From Brevibacillus reuszeri (GTDB taxonomy: Bacteria > Bacillota > Bacilli > Brevibacillales > Brevibacillaceae), in NCBI RefSeq assembly GCF_002897295.1, contig NZ_BEXF01000001.1:62001-126000 (forward strand): DNA of 64,000 bases. Reading direction: 5' to 3'. Both the position numbers and the translations under genes were made by a program. The notes beneath the pieces are model-generated. The model saw only the letters and a program-made list of their open reading frames with translations, was not told where the DNA came from and did not search any database. Shown here piece after piece: positions 17,755-26,496 of this stretch (positions are counted from its first letter, which is position 1; each line of letters opens with the position of its first letter).

Positions 17755-18903
17755 GTGGATTACAGCGTGATAGCAAAACAAAACGTTCTTGTCCTAAACT
17801 GCGGCAGTTCCTCGGTTAAATACAAGCTGTACGAGATGCCGTCAAAACAAATTTTGGCCCAGGGGTATTTACAGCAGATCGAACGTGATCAATACGAGGC
17901 TGCGATTCGAAGTATTTTCGCTTCGCTAAAAGACTTCTCTATCCATCTAGTAGCACACCGCGTGGTTCATGGGGGCGAGACGTTCAAAAAATCTGTATGT
18001 GTAGACGAGAATGTGAAAGCGAAAATTCGCGAGCTGTCGCGGTATGCGCCGCTTCACAATCCGATTAATTTAATAGGAATCGAGATCGCGCAAAGCGTTT
18101 TACCGGATGTGATGAACGTGGCTGTTTTTGATACGGCGTTCCATCAGACGATGCCACCATCCTCCTTCCTGTATGCCTTGCCTTATGAATACTATGAAAA
18201 ATACGGAATTCGCAAATACGGCTTCCACGGAACCTCTCATCGCTATGTAATGGGGCGGGCAGGAGAGCTGTTGGAACGGCCAAAGGAACAGCTGCGGCTA
18301 ATCAGCTGCCACATTGGAAACGGGGTCAGTATCACAGCGATCAAATACGGAGAATCGTTTGATACCTCAATGGGGATGACGCCGCTCGCCGGCCTGGTTA
18401 TGGGGACACGCAGCGGCAACATCGACCCGGGAATTATTCCCTATATTGAAGAGATCGAGCAGACAGACACGGCTGGCGCTATTCAAATCCTCAACAATAA
18501 GAGTGGATTGATGGGCATTTCCGGCGTCTCCAACGATTTGCGTGAAGTGATGGCGAAAGCAGAGGAAGGGCATCAACAAAGCCAGCTCGCCCTGGAGTTG
18601 TATACGACTATCATTCATAAGCACATCGGATTGTATCTCGCGAGATTAAATGGCGTGGATGGCATTATTTTTACAGCAGGTGTAGGAGAGAATAATGCTG
18701 TTGTGCGCGAAATGGTATGCACAGGGCTGGAATTTGCTGGGGTAATTCTCGACCGAGACGCTAATCGCAGCTGCAAGGGAGAGGCGTTCATCAGCACTCC
18801 ATACTCTATGGTAAAGGTGATGGTAATACCTACCGATGAGGAGATCATCATGGCTGCTGACGCGTATGAGCTGTCTCGCATGCAGTCAGATTGCACTACC
18901 TAG
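17755..18903 (+). CDS. ackA: Acetate kinase
   Basis: The enzyme catalyses acetate + ATP to acetyl phosphate + ADP in the cytoplasm. Family motifs are intact: LVLNCGSSSVKYKL at the N terminus, HRVVHGGE with the substrate Arg, FDTAFHQTMP, RKYGFHGTSHRYV, HIGNGVSI, DTSMGMTPLAGLVMGTRSG, and FTAGVGEN plus PTDEE at the C terminus. At about 380 residues it is slightly shorter than the usual 395-400. The start is uncertain between GTG 17755 and GTG 17767. The second has AGGGAG at better spacing. No phosphotransacetylase gene is adjacent. Confidence 0.92.
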   Translation: MDYSVIAKQNVLVLNCGSSSVKYKLYEMPSKQILAQGYLQQIERDQYEAAIRSIFASLKDFSIHLVAHRVVHGGETFKKSVCVDENVKAKIRELSRYAPLHNPINLIGIEIAQSVLPDVMNVAVFDTAFHQTMPPSSFLYALPYEYYEKYGIRKYGFHGTSHRYVMGRAGELLERPKEQLRLISCHIGNGVSITAIKYGESFDTSMGMTPLAGLVMGTRSGNIDPGIIPYIEEIEQTDTAGAIQILNNKSGLMGISGVSNDLREVMAKAEEGHQQSQLALELYTTIIHKHIGLYLARLNGVDGIIFTAGVGENNAVVREMVCTGLEFAGVILDRDANRSCKGEAFISTPYSMVKVMVIPTDEEIIMAADAYELSRMQSDCTT

Positions 18904-19009
18904 AAAGAATAGGCTTTTCAGTATTTGAATTTCTCTGCTATACTAGAAGAATGAGGGTATGGTTGGACTCTCACCATTTTTCGGAAATGATAAAAGGAGT
19001 GCAAACTGG

Positions 19010-19423
19010 ATGGCAGTACAAGTGGGAAGCATCATCGAAGGAAAGGTGACAGCGATTAAACCGTTTGGGATGTTCGTAGCAGTCAGCGAAACCGAGCAGG
19101 GGCTGGTTCACATTTCCCAAGTAGCAAACGGTTTTGTAAAGGATATCAATGATCACTTTACCGTGGGAGCACAAGTAAAGGTTAAAGTACTCTCCATTGA
19201 TGATGCAGGAAAAATCTCGCTTTCGGTTCGCGCCGCACTCCCTGCGCCTGAGCGTCCGGAACGTGAAGAGCGCCGTGGCGGTGGATATCGTGGAGGCGAC
19301 CGCGGAGGAAATGCAAGACGCGAGAGCGGAGCTTCTTTCGAGGATAAACTGAAAAAATGGATGAAGCATAGCGAAGAAAATCTTGCGACTATCAATAAAA
19401 AGAACGCAAAACGCGGCTACTAA
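19010..19423 (+). CDS. yugI: S1 RNA-binding domain protein, general stress protein 13 (YugI-like)
   Basis: The 137-residue protein has an S1 OB-fold at residues 1-75 (GSIIEGKVTAIKPFGMFVAV, GLVHISQV, VKVKVLSIDDAGKISLSVR). An Arg/Gly-rich linker (about 80-108) and a short charged tail with FEDKLKKWMKHSEENL follow. This is the layout of B. subtilis GSP13/YugI, a ribosome-associated RNA-binding protein. ATG 19010 is supported by AAAAGGAG ten bases upstream. The earlier in-frame codon would add a non-homologous leader. A strong terminator follows. Confidence 0.9.
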   Translation: MAVQVGSIIEGKVTAIKPFGMFVAVSETEQGLVHISQVANGFVKDINDHFTVGAQVKVKVLSIDDAGKISLSVRAALPAPERPEREERRGGGYRGGDRGGNARRESGASFEDKLKKWMKHSEENLATINKKNAKRGY

Positions 19424-19439
19424 GCCTTGGGATACTAAG

Positions 19440-19467
19440 AAGGACGGGATTCTACCCCGTCCTTTTT
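19440..19467 (+). terminator. Terminator after the S1-domain gene
   Basis: AAGGACGGG and CCCGTCCTT form a nearly perfect stem around a six-base loop, followed by T-rich sequence. Confidence 0.88.
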
Positions 19468-19478
19468 GTGTTTCTTGG

Positions 19479-19880
19479 CTATTCGATACATCGCTCAACT
19501 GGATTTCCTTCGCGAATCCAGTATTCGATGCCGCCTAGCATCTCCTTCACACGAAAGCCGAGGGCAGTCAGCTTGGCTGCGGCTTTGGCAGCACCATTGC
19601 AGGCTGGGCTCCAGCAGTAGACTACGATCAGCTTGGAGCGATCCAGAGTATCGGCGGTCGACTCTTCTGAAATTTGTGTGTGATGAAGATGAAGTGCACC
19701 CGGGATATGTCCATCGATATACGCATTTTCACCACGTGCATCGACGATTTGAAACTCAGTGATGCCGTTTTGCAGGTCGTTCCAGACATCGGATACGTCC
19801 GTTTCTACAGAGAGCTTGGAGAGAAAATGGAAGCGCGCATTTTCAGCTGGAGCGGCAGGGGTACTGAGTACCATTGACAT
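19479..19880 (-). CDS. Rhodanese-like domain protein
   Basis: The 133-residue single-domain rhodanese shows the conserved VDARGENAYIDGHIPGALHL segment and an active-site loop starting at Cys in VVYCWSPACNGAAKA (about residue 89), then GGIEYWIREGNP at the end. Such proteins move sulfane sulfur between thiols in the cytoplasm. The loop carries a second Cys five residues later, which differs from the standard CxxGxRS pattern. AGGAGGATGC precedes the ATG. It is divergent from the LysR gene at 19994, which may control it. Confidence 0.87.
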   Translation of the reverse strand: MSMVLSTPAAPAENARFHFLSKLSVETDVSDVWNDLQNGITEFQIVDARGENAYIDGHIPGALHLHHTQISEESTADTLDRSKLIVVYCWSPACNGAAKAAAKLTALGFRVKEMLGGIEYWIREGNPVERCIE

Positions 19881-19993
19881 GAAGCATCCTCCTCATTTGT
19901 TTGATGGGGTTAGCATAGCATGGTATTTATCATCACAGTTATCTATACTATTTGATGAATGGTATTACATATTTCTATGGGAGGTCACTGAGT

Positions 19994-20887
19994 ATGGAGC
20001 TGCTTTACTTGCATACCTTTTGTGAAGTAGCCAGATGGGGCAGCTTTACCCGCGCTGCTGAAGAGCTCGGCTATGCACAGCCAACGGTGACCGCACAGAT
20101 GCAAAAGCTGGAGCAGTCTTATGGTGCGCCGCTATTTGAACGATATGGACGAGGGCTGAGGCTGACGCAGGCAGGGGAAGCATTACTGCCTTATGCACGA
20201 GAGTTGACACGACTCTATGGGGAGTCTAAAGAGGTAGTCAGCAATCAAGCACGTGGTCCGATCCGGATTGGAACAATAGATACGCTGGCAGCGTACTTTT
20301 TGCCACCGTATTTACAAGACTTTCGGAAAAAGTTCCCGGATATCGAGTTACTTTTGCATACAGCGAGCGAAGTGGAATTGGTTAGACAGATCAAAGACGG
20401 TTATCTGGACATCGGCTTGATTTTTGATCGGCAGAATACTGATGTAGAGCTTGTCACACATGCTGTTCGCCAGGAAGAGCTGGTTGTCATCATGCCGCAT
20501 GAGCATCGCCTTGCTGCATCTGTCAGCATTACTACCTCTGATCTGGCAGGAGAAGCGTTGGTGCTGACGGAAGAGGGCTGCACGTACCGTGGAATGCTGC
20601 TGGAAGCGTTGAATGAAGCAGGGGTTCCTCAGAGAATTGCTTGCCAATTTAGCAATCCTGAAGCGATCAAGCAGTGCGTCTGGTGCGGCATGGGGGTAGC
20701 CCTGTTGCCGTCTGTGGCAGTCGAAAGGGAACGAAAAGACGGGTCGCTGGCAATCGTGCCTTTTCATTCAGACAAGCCGCCGTTTTTTGTTCAAGTGATC
20801 TATCACAAAAAGAAATGGCTATCTTCGCCCATGGAAATGCTGATTCAAAGCATGGCCAGAAGCAGTCATGAGAGAGGGGAATCGTAA
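19994..20887 (+). CDS. LysR family transcriptional regulator
   Basis: The 297-residue LTTR begins MELLYLHTFCEVARWGSFT with the HTH in AAEELGYAQPTVTAQMQKLE (residues 15-40). The effector domain (about 88-290) starts PIRIGTIDTLAAYFLPPYL. The ATG at 19994 is chosen because GGGAGGT lies 9 bp before it. It is divergent from the rhodanese gene (113 bp between starts), and its 3' end touches the hydrolase gene. It could therefore regulate either neighbour. The effector is unknown. Confidence 0.86.
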   Translation: MELLYLHTFCEVARWGSFTRAAEELGYAQPTVTAQMQKLEQSYGAPLFERYGRGLRLTQAGEALLPYARELTRLYGESKEVVSNQARGPIRIGTIDTLAAYFLPPYLQDFRKKFPDIELLLHTASEVELVRQIKDGYLDIGLIFDRQNTDVELVTHAVRQEELVVIMPHEHRLAASVSITTSDLAGEALVLTEEGCTYRGMLLEALNEAGVPQRIACQFSNPEAIKQCVWCGMGVALLPSVAVERERKDGSLAIVPFHSDKPPFFVQVIYHKKKWLSSPMEMLIQSMARSSHERGES

Positions 20888-20891
20888 TACG

Positions 20892-21710
20892 ATGCAGCTT
20901 GATCTTGCTCCATTTGTCGCCGTTACCCCTGAGGAGTCGGTTACGCCGGGAGTTCGCTTGTATACTGTTAGCTATCACAGTCAGGATTTGCTTGTGTACG
21001 CTCTACTTGCAGTTCCGGAAGCTTTTTTGCAGGAGGGAGCCTCACTGCCTGCGCTATTGTATTGCCGAGGCGGGATAAAGAGCGTAGGGCGTGTAAGGCC
21101 GGAGCGAATAAGCCAGATGGCTTCGTTTGGCTATGTCATTCTTGCTCCTCATTATCGTGGTAACGAGGGAGGACAGGGGCGTGACGAGTTTGGTGGTGAC
21201 GATCGCCATGATGTATTCGCTGCTTATGAGGCGCTGCGTGAGGTCAAAGGAATCGACAGACAACGCATCAGTGTGTATGGCTTCTCTCGGGGAGGGATCA
21301 TGGCTTTGTTTGCCGCGATGGAGTGCGAAGGGCTGCTGTCCGCTGTTGTGTGGGCAGGGGTCAGTGATATGTTTTTAACCTACGAGGAAAGGGTCGATCT
21401 GAGACGGATGCTGCGCAGGCTCGTCGGTCATCCACGCAAGCAGGAGGAAGCGTATCGCTATCGTACGCCACTTTTTCGGGTGGATGAGATCGCTTGTCCT
21501 GTATTGATCATTCACGGAACTGCCGATGAAAATGTCGGGATCGAGCACGCCTATAGACTGGAACGTGCCCTGACGCAAGCAGGCAAGCCACATGAAATAT
21601 GGCTGGCAGAAGGCGCCAGCCACTTGTTCAAGGGAGAAGATATCGAGATCTATACACGCAATATGTTTGCTTGGCTGGATAAACAGGCTGCGATTGCGAC
21701 GAATTGTTAG
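20892..21710 (+). CDS. Alpha/beta hydrolase, prolyl-oligopeptidase/DLH-like
   Basis: The 272-residue hydrolase domain has a nucleophile elbow GFSRGG (Ser near residue 140), Asp in HGTADENVG and His in EGASHLFKG, so the triad is complete. YRGNEGGQGRDEFGGDD is typical of the S9-like/acyl-peptidase branch without its propeller. ATG 20892 has GAGAGGGG upstream. An earlier ATG at 20868 overlaps the lysR stop but lacks a site. Co-transcription with the upstream LysR gene is likely. The substrate is unknown: peptide or ester. Confidence 0.82.
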   Translation: MQLDLAPFVAVTPEESVTPGVRLYTVSYHSQDLLVYALLAVPEAFLQEGASLPALLYCRGGIKSVGRVRPERISQMASFGYVILAPHYRGNEGGQGRDEFGGDDRHDVFAAYEALREVKGIDRQRISVYGFSRGGIMALFAAMECEGLLSAVVWAGVSDMFLTYEERVDLRRMLRRLVGHPRKQEEAYRYRTPLFRVDEIACPVLIIHGTADENVGIEHAYRLERALTQAGKPHEIWLAEGASHLFKGEDIEIYTRNMFAWLDKQAAIATNC

Positions 21711-23527
21711 TCGACATTCGGCTTGATGGGCAAAGAGATGATGATCTCTGTTCCTTTTCCGAGCTTGCTGTTTACCTTCATCTCGCCACCGTGGTTTTCT
21801 ACCATGCGGCGGGAGATCGGCAAGCCAAGCCCGGTTCCGTCCTCCTTCAAGGAGAAGAATGGGTCAAAAATACGAACCAGATATTCAGGGGAGATTCCTT
21901 CCCCCGTATCTCTAACATGAATATGAACAGCTTTTTCGTCAAGGTGGCTTTCGATGACAAGATTGCCGCCTTCTTTCATGGACTCAATACTGTTTTTCAT
22001 CAAATTAAGCAGGATTTGCTTGAGCTGTTCGACATCGACATGAATCCGGATGTCCGGGCTGCAGCGGTCCACGATTTCGATCCCGTGAAGCATGGCTTCT
22101 GCATTCATCAACGGCAAAATCGATTGGGTAACACTGGTCAGTGTCACTTCCCGATAATCTGGCTGGGAAGGCTTGGAGAGCATCAACAGCTCTGTAACGA
22201 TTCGGTTGACCCGCTCGATTTCCTGCAGGATCAGAGGCAGGTAGTGGAGATCGCGTTCCTCACTGGACAAGCGCTGTTCTAGGAGCTGGATAAAGCCGTA
22301 GATGACTGTCAGAGGATTGCGGATTTCGTGAGCGGCTCCAGCTGCCAGCTGTCCGACCAATGCCAGCTTTTCGGACTGGTTTAAATATTCCTGAAGCTGC
22401 TCTTGTTCCGTAATGTCTAAAAAGGCGACCATCCATCCGGTTTCCTGTCCGTACTGATGGTTGTGCAGAGGAATGTAGGAAACCAAAGCGATAAACGGTG
22501 TGTCGTCCTGCTTAAACAGGGTCATTTTGCGGTTTACGAACCAGGGAGCATTTTCGGTCCCAGATGCGGCTTCGAAAGAATCCTTTGACACCGGATAGCC
22601 GTCCTCATCGAGCTTTACGAGATGCTTGGCCAACTGATTGACGTTGATGTCTCCTGAGGCATAAGGCCGGGTGATGATGCCGATCGGAAGCGAGTTTAAA
22701 ATTTGCTCGCGGACGTTTCTTTCTTCCGTCAAAATGTGACGCTGCTCCTCATCCTGGGCAAACAGACTGGCGATGCTGCTGGACATTTTGTTGAACTCCT
22801 GAGCCAGCTCCGAAAATTCATCCTGATTGTTATACACGATTTGCTGCCCGAAGGTACCTTTTGATACCACGCGCGCCTGCTGCATAAGCGATTCGATCGG
22901 GCGCAGCAGCTCCTTTCGAAAATAAAACGTGCAGAACAGACCGAACAGGATCGAGGCGACCGAGACCGTGTAAGTCAATATAAGGGAGACCTCAATGCTG
23001 TCATTGGTGCGCTGAAATTCCTTGTTGGTTTTGTATTCGAGCTGATTCAGTGAAAAAGAGAGGTCGCGCTCCAGCTGATCCATCAGCGGCTGCACCTCAT
23101 GCGTTAAGACGTAACTGACGGCCGGGACGTTATTCGCCTTCAAGAGCGGATTGATTTTGTTCAGGAATAAAAAGTCCAGTTTGGAAATGGATTCAATAAT
23201 GGAGAACAATTCACTGTTTTCCTTCGTTTGTTCGATAGAAGCAAAGCGAGAGCTGTCAATGAGATTGGTATAGTACTGATCGAGATAAGACTGATCCCGA
23301 GTCAGTGTATATGTCTTCAGGGCGTACGTCTTGGTGTAAATCTGATTTTTTACCTCCAAAAGAGCGCTTGTCTGCGGCAACACCTTTTGGGTCAGATGCA
23401 TTTCATCAGAAGTAACCTTCGTCATTTGGTAGCTAAATAAAGTGGTAATGCAGCCAATCAAAAGCATCATGACGAGGTAGCTAAGCATCATTTTCTTCTG
23501 GAATCCCAGATTGCTAAACACGGACAT
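21707..23527 (-). CDS. Membrane histidine kinase (HAMP-PAS-HisKA-HATPase)
   Basis: The 606-residue sensor kinase has TM1 at about 12-33 and an extracytoplasmic helical sensor region at about 35-180. TM2 is at about 183-203, HAMP at about 205-258 and PAS at about 270-380 (ending VAFLDITEQ). The HisKA phospho-acceptor is His400 in AAHEIRNPL. The HATPase has N-box LKQILLNLMKNSIES, G1 DTGEGISPEYL and G2 GTGLGLPISRRMV. It starts 5 bp after the BMP-family gene with GGAGGATAA bridging the two, so they form an operon. No classical DNA-binding response regulator is next to it. The nearest receiver is the CheY-like gene at 25040. Confidence 0.9.
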   Translation of the reverse strand: MSVFSNLGFQKKMMLSYLVMMLLIGCITTLFSYQMTKVTSDEMHLTQKVLPQTSALLEVKNQIYTKTYALKTYTLTRDQSYLDQYYTNLIDSSRFASIEQTKENSELFSIIESISKLDFLFLNKINPLLKANNVPAVSYVLTHEVQPLMDQLERDLSFSLNQLEYKTNKEFQRTNDSIEVSLILTYTVSVASILFGLFCTFYFRKELLRPIESLMQQARVVSKGTFGQQIVYNNQDEFSELAQEFNKMSSSIASLFAQDEEQRHILTEERNVREQILNSLPIGIITRPYASGDINVNQLAKHLVKLDEDGYPVSKDSFEAASGTENAPWFVNRKMTLFKQDDTPFIALVSYIPLHNHQYGQETGWMVAFLDITEQEQLQEYLNQSEKLALVGQLAAGAAHEIRNPLTVIYGFIQLLEQRLSSEERDLHYLPLILQEIERVNRIVTELLMLSKPSQPDYREVTLTSVTQSILPLMNAEAMLHGIEIVDRCSPDIRIHVDVEQLKQILLNLMKNSIESMKEGGNLVIESHLDEKAVHIHVRDTGEGISPEYLVRIFDPFFSLKEDGTGLGLPISRRMVENHGGEMKVNSKLGKGTEIIISLPIKPNVD

Positions 23528-23532
23528 GCCAA

Positions 23533-24540
23533 TTATCCTCCATATGAAGTGTGAGGCTTGGTAAGCTGTTTTACCTCGCGTGTAATTTCTTCACGAATGC
23601 TGTCAGGCACCATGGGGCCGAATGGGCTGAGACGGTTGACTCCTTCGGCAAGACCGTAGATGACTTCTCCGCTCGGGAGCTTGTTATCGACATACTGCTC
23701 CAAGATGATGCGATAGCATTGGCGAACATCCTGGATCAAGGAGGCGAGAACGTAATCCGGAGCGATGTATCGTTGGTCGGCAATATACCCGATTGTATAC
23801 ACCTTGGAACGCTGCGCTTCCGTAATGACCTCCAGATTAAAGCTGTCCCCTGTGGTGTAGATGACGTCGACTCCTTGGGCAATCATATGCTGAGTGGCCT
23901 TTACCGCGTTCTTGCTGTCATTAAAATCAGGGACAGTTTCCACGATTACCTTCGTTTTTAGTGATGCCTTTTTGACGCCCTCCCGAAAGCCCTTTGCTTG
24001 AGCCATCTCGGGTGGTTTATCGACGAGGATATAGCCCACCTTGTTTGTTTTCGACATTTTCGCTGCCAGCATACCGACCAGGCTACCAGCTGGTTTCATA
24101 TCATAGCGAATCGTGGTCTGATTTTGATGAGGGGCTTTGCCATTAAAGGAAACAAAGTGAGAATGTGGATACTTGAGAGCGACTGACGAAAACGGTTCGG
24201 AAAAAATGACACCATGGCCAAGGATCAGATCATAATCGTTTGAAGCGAATTTTTCTGCGACGACTGTAATTTGATCAGGCTTTATGTGATTAGCAATTTC
24301 CAGTGAGAAACCGAATCGTTTCTGCATTTCCGTGATTGCCTCCAGCGCACTACTGTTCCAGCCCTGGTCGTAGCTAGGACCTTCGAGCAGTAGAGCGACG
24401 CGCAATTTTTCGGTCGTAGAACCTTGATCATTCAGTTCCCGAAGATGTTTCATGCTGGTAAGAAACTGACTGGTTATGAGCAGAAGCAGCCCGACGACTA
24501 AACCGGCAAACAAGACAGGGAATAGTTGTAGCTTAGGCAT
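23533..24540 (-). CDS. Membrane-anchored BMP/PnrA-family substrate-binding protein (Med-like)
   Basis: The 335-residue protein has an uncleaved N-terminal helix (about 7-27, no lipobox), then a periplasmic-binding-protein fold of the BMP/PnrA/Med class: RVALLLEGPSYDQGWNSSALEAI, ASNDYDLILGHGVIFSEPF, VGYILVDKPPEMAQAKGFREG, GVDVIYTTGDSFNLEVI. Relatives bind nucleosides as ABC partners, and B. subtilis Med is a membrane-tethered regulator of competence. Here it is followed by a histidine kinase, not transporter genes, which argues for a ligand receptor in signalling. ATG 24540 has GGAGG upstream. Confidence 0.85.
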   Translation of the reverse strand: MPKLQLFPVLFAGLVVGLLLLITSQFLTSMKHLRELNDQGSTTEKLRVALLLEGPSYDQGWNSSALEAITEMQKRFGFSLEIANHIKPDQITVVAEKFASNDYDLILGHGVIFSEPFSSVALKYPHSHFVSFNGKAPHQNQTTIRYDMKPAGSLVGMLAAKMSKTNKVGYILVDKPPEMAQAKGFREGVKKASLKTKVIVETVPDFNDSKNAVKATQHMIAQGVDVIYTTGDSFNLEVITEAQRSKVYTIGYIADQRYIAPDYVLASLIQDVRQCYRIILEQYVDNKLPSGEVIYGLAEGVNRLSPFGPMVPDSIREEITREVKQLTKPHTSYGG

Positions 24541-24609
24541 GGGAGAATCCTCCAACGAAAGTAAGTGCACATAAGAAATACGTGTTACCTCGACAAAAAG
24601 AAACATTTC

Positions 24610-24620
24610 TATTATATCGG
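24610..24620 (-). promoter_or_regulatory. Probable -10 element for the receptor/kinase operon
   Basis: On the minus strand TATAAT lies within GATATAATAG about 70 bp upstream of the BMP-family start. The matching -35 is weak. Confidence 0.4.
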
Positions 24621-24745
24621 ATTTTCACCTGCTGGGAAAAAGAGTGAATAATAGAACGTCAGTGCACATGCATGGAAATAGTCAGGCGGGACAGCATATA
24701 GAGGAAAATACGTCCTGACAGGGAAAAGAAGGGAGCCATGCATAC

Positions 24746-24934
24746 GTGGAGAAGGATTGGATTGAAATACAGAGTCCCGAGATACCTGATGAAGTGAGAC
24801 AAGTGGAATTGCCAGAGATCGGAGAGACGACACCTCATCCCAAACCGGAGAGCCCACAGGCTTCACATGGAAGCTCGACGGTAACAGAGGGTGGAGGCAC
24901 GGAGTCAACCGAGAAAATTGGGTTTATTTCGTAA
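24746..24934 (+). CDS. Possible small Pro/Glu-rich protein
   Basis: A 62-codon frame starting GTG lies about 10 bp after GAAGGGAG. The product is acidic and rich in Pro, Glu, Ser and Thr (IPDEVRQVELPEIGETTPHP), without hydrophobic segments or recognised domains. It lies in the 430-bp gap between the receptor/kinase operon and the CheY-like gene and could be co-transcribed with the latter. Coding status is uncertain. Confidence 0.3.
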   Translation: MEKDWIEIQSPEIPDEVRQVELPEIGETTPHPKPESPQASHGSSTVTEGGGTESTEKIGFIS

Positions 24935-25039
24935 GTAATTCGACAAAACAAGTCATTTTCTCTCGTGGACAAGCTCGTGAATTTTATGCAAAAGTAAGAA
25001 GTAGATGCGAGCGAGATTGATGCGAGGGGATAGGACACC

Positions 25040-25393
25040 GTGGCCCGATTGCTAATTGTAGATGACGCTGCCTTTACCAGACGAATGCTGACCGATATGT
25101 TGTCTGGACAACATGAGATCATTGGAGAGGCTAGCAATGGATTAGAAGCGATAGAGCAATATAAACGTCTGAAGCCTGACATTGTAACGATGGATATCAC
25201 CATGCCGGTTATGCATGGTATTGACGCGATGAGGGAAATTTTGAATTACGATGAGGAAGCCAAGGTGCTAATCTGCTCCGCTATTGGACACAGGCAAAAG
25301 GTGCTGGAAGCGATGCAAACGGGAGCGCTCGACTTCGTCATCAAGCCGTTCCAGAAAGAACAAATTTTAGATGCGATCTCACGTCTTGTGTAA
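25040..25393 (+). CDS. CheY-like single-domain response regulator
   Basis: The 117-residue receiver domain lacks an output domain. The acidic pair is in LLIVDDAAF (Asp8/Asp9), the phosphorylation site is Asp52 in TMDITMP, Ser is in LICSAIG and Lys in FVIKPFQ. These segments closely follow Bacillus CheY, more so than OmpR- or NarL-type receivers. No che operon is adjacent. GAGGGGATAGG precedes the GTG start. The closest kinase is the HAMP-PAS kinase on the other strand, making it a candidate phosphodonor. Confidence 0.87.
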   Translation: MARLLIVDDAAFTRRMLTDMLSGQHEIIGEASNGLEAIEQYKRLKPDIVTMDITMPVMHGIDAMREILNYDEEAKVLICSAIGHRQKVLEAMQTGALDFVIKPFQKEQILDAISRLV

Positions 25394-25399
25394 TCATAG

Positions 25400-25434
25400 A
25401 AAAAAGCCGCCAGTTCCCAAGTGGATGGCGGCTT
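25400..25434 (-). terminator. Terminator of the cyclodeaminase-like gene
   Basis: GCCGCC and GGCGGC arms are followed on the minus strand by a run of six T (six A at 25400-25405 on the plus strand). The stem also trails the CheY-like gene. Confidence 0.75.
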
Positions 25435-25445
25435 CCTCGTTGCCT

Positions 25446-26435
25446 TTACAAGCGAATCTCGGTTCCCAGACCTGCGGCTTTTGCCCGTTCATAGACGGTT
25501 TTGGCTACAGCGGTATCTAAATAGGCGATACCGACCGATTTGTACAGCGTAATTTCTTCAGTACTGTCACGGCCAGACTTCTCGCCGATGAGGATTTCCC
25601 CTAATTCCGCGTGCAAATGATCAAAGCTCCATTCACCGTGACTGATCGGGATAAGCAGATCGCCAGCTTCGTGCTCGGCGCCTTCGAGTGTATCCACCAC
25701 GACTTTCCCACTCCGCTGCAAGGTAGTCAGATCAATCTCCTGCATGTGAGGAAGAAATGCGCCAATGGCGTTAATATGGGCACCTGGCTTCAGGCGATTC
25801 CCATCAAATAAGGGCGTAGTGGATTTGGTGCTGCAAATGACGATATCAGCATGTTCAACTGCATGATTGGCATCCTCTACTACAACAATCTCACCCTGCC
25901 AGCTCGGATACAGGGAATGCAGCTTTTCCTTCATTTCATCTGCCTTTGCACGCGTGCGGTTGTACAAATAGATTTCTGACAAGGAGCGGACCTCCATGAC
26001 TGCCTGGATCTGACCGATCGATTGTGCACCGCAGCCGAGAACGGCACAGCTGCGCGCATCTTCCTTCGCCATGTATTTGGTGGCGACACCGCTGCTTGCT
26101 CCCGTGCGCATGACAGTCAAAAGGCTGGCCTCCATCATTGCGACATGCTGTCCCGTTTTGGCCTCTGTCAACAAAATCACACTCTGCAGGGCATTGATTC
26201 CGTGCTCGTGATTGTGCGGGAATATGCTGATGACTTTCACTGCAACATAGTCATCAGACTCCAAGTAGGATGGCATAAACAAGCTGGTGCCCTCGTATTT
26301 GGGGTGATCAATGGCTGTTCGGACAGGTGTTACAACACGTCCCTGTACGTGTTCGCGAAAAACATTCTCCACATCCTCCAGACATTGCTTCATCGAATAA
26401 ATTTGCTCGATATTCTCTCTACTCAGTACTAGCAT
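25446..26435 (-). CDS. Ornithine cyclodeaminase / mu-crystallin family dehydrogenase
   Basis: The 329-residue NAD(P)-dependent enzyme belongs to the OCD/AlaDH-archaeal/mu-crystallin family. The substrate-domain segments TSLFMPSYLE and VAVKVISIFPHN are visible, as are the catalytic-region EASLLTVMRTGASSGVATKYMA and the Rossmann motif AVLGCGAQSIGQIQAV (about residue 135-150). Members deaminate or reduce ornithine, alanine or cyclic imines. The precise substrate cannot be assigned. It is divergent from an XRE-cupin regulator with a perfect 17-bp palindrome at 26480-26496 upstream. Confidence 0.87.
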   Translation of the reverse strand: MLVLSRENIEQIYSMKQCLEDVENVFREHVQGRVVTPVRTAIDHPKYEGTSLFMPSYLESDDYVAVKVISIFPHNHEHGINALQSVILLTEAKTGQHVAMMEASLLTVMRTGASSGVATKYMAKEDARSCAVLGCGAQSIGQIQAVMEVRSLSEIYLYNRTRAKADEMKEKLHSLYPSWQGEIVVVEDANHAVEHADIVICSTKSTTPLFDGNRLKPGAHINAIGAFLPHMQEIDLTTLQRSGKVVVDTLEGAEHEAGDLLIPISHGEWSFDHLHAELGEILIGEKSGRDSTEEITLYKSVGIAYLDTAVAKTVYERAKAAGLGTEIRL

Positions 26436-26479
26436 GGAGCTTCATCCTTTCTAGGCAGAGTCTAGTCTCGAAACATAAT

Positions 26480-26496
26480 TTGAAGTGATACTTCAA
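26480..26496. promoter_or_regulatory. Perfect palindrome, candidate regulator site
   Basis: TTGAAGT-GAT-ACTTCAA has perfect 7-bp arms, 45 bp upstream of the cyclodeaminase-like ATG in the divergent region shared with the XRE-cupin gene. The rest of the 346-bp gap (26436-26781) is AT-rich. It has an imperfect Fur-like ATAAT/ATTAT tract near 26676-26700, but nothing else was recognised. Confidence 0.5.
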
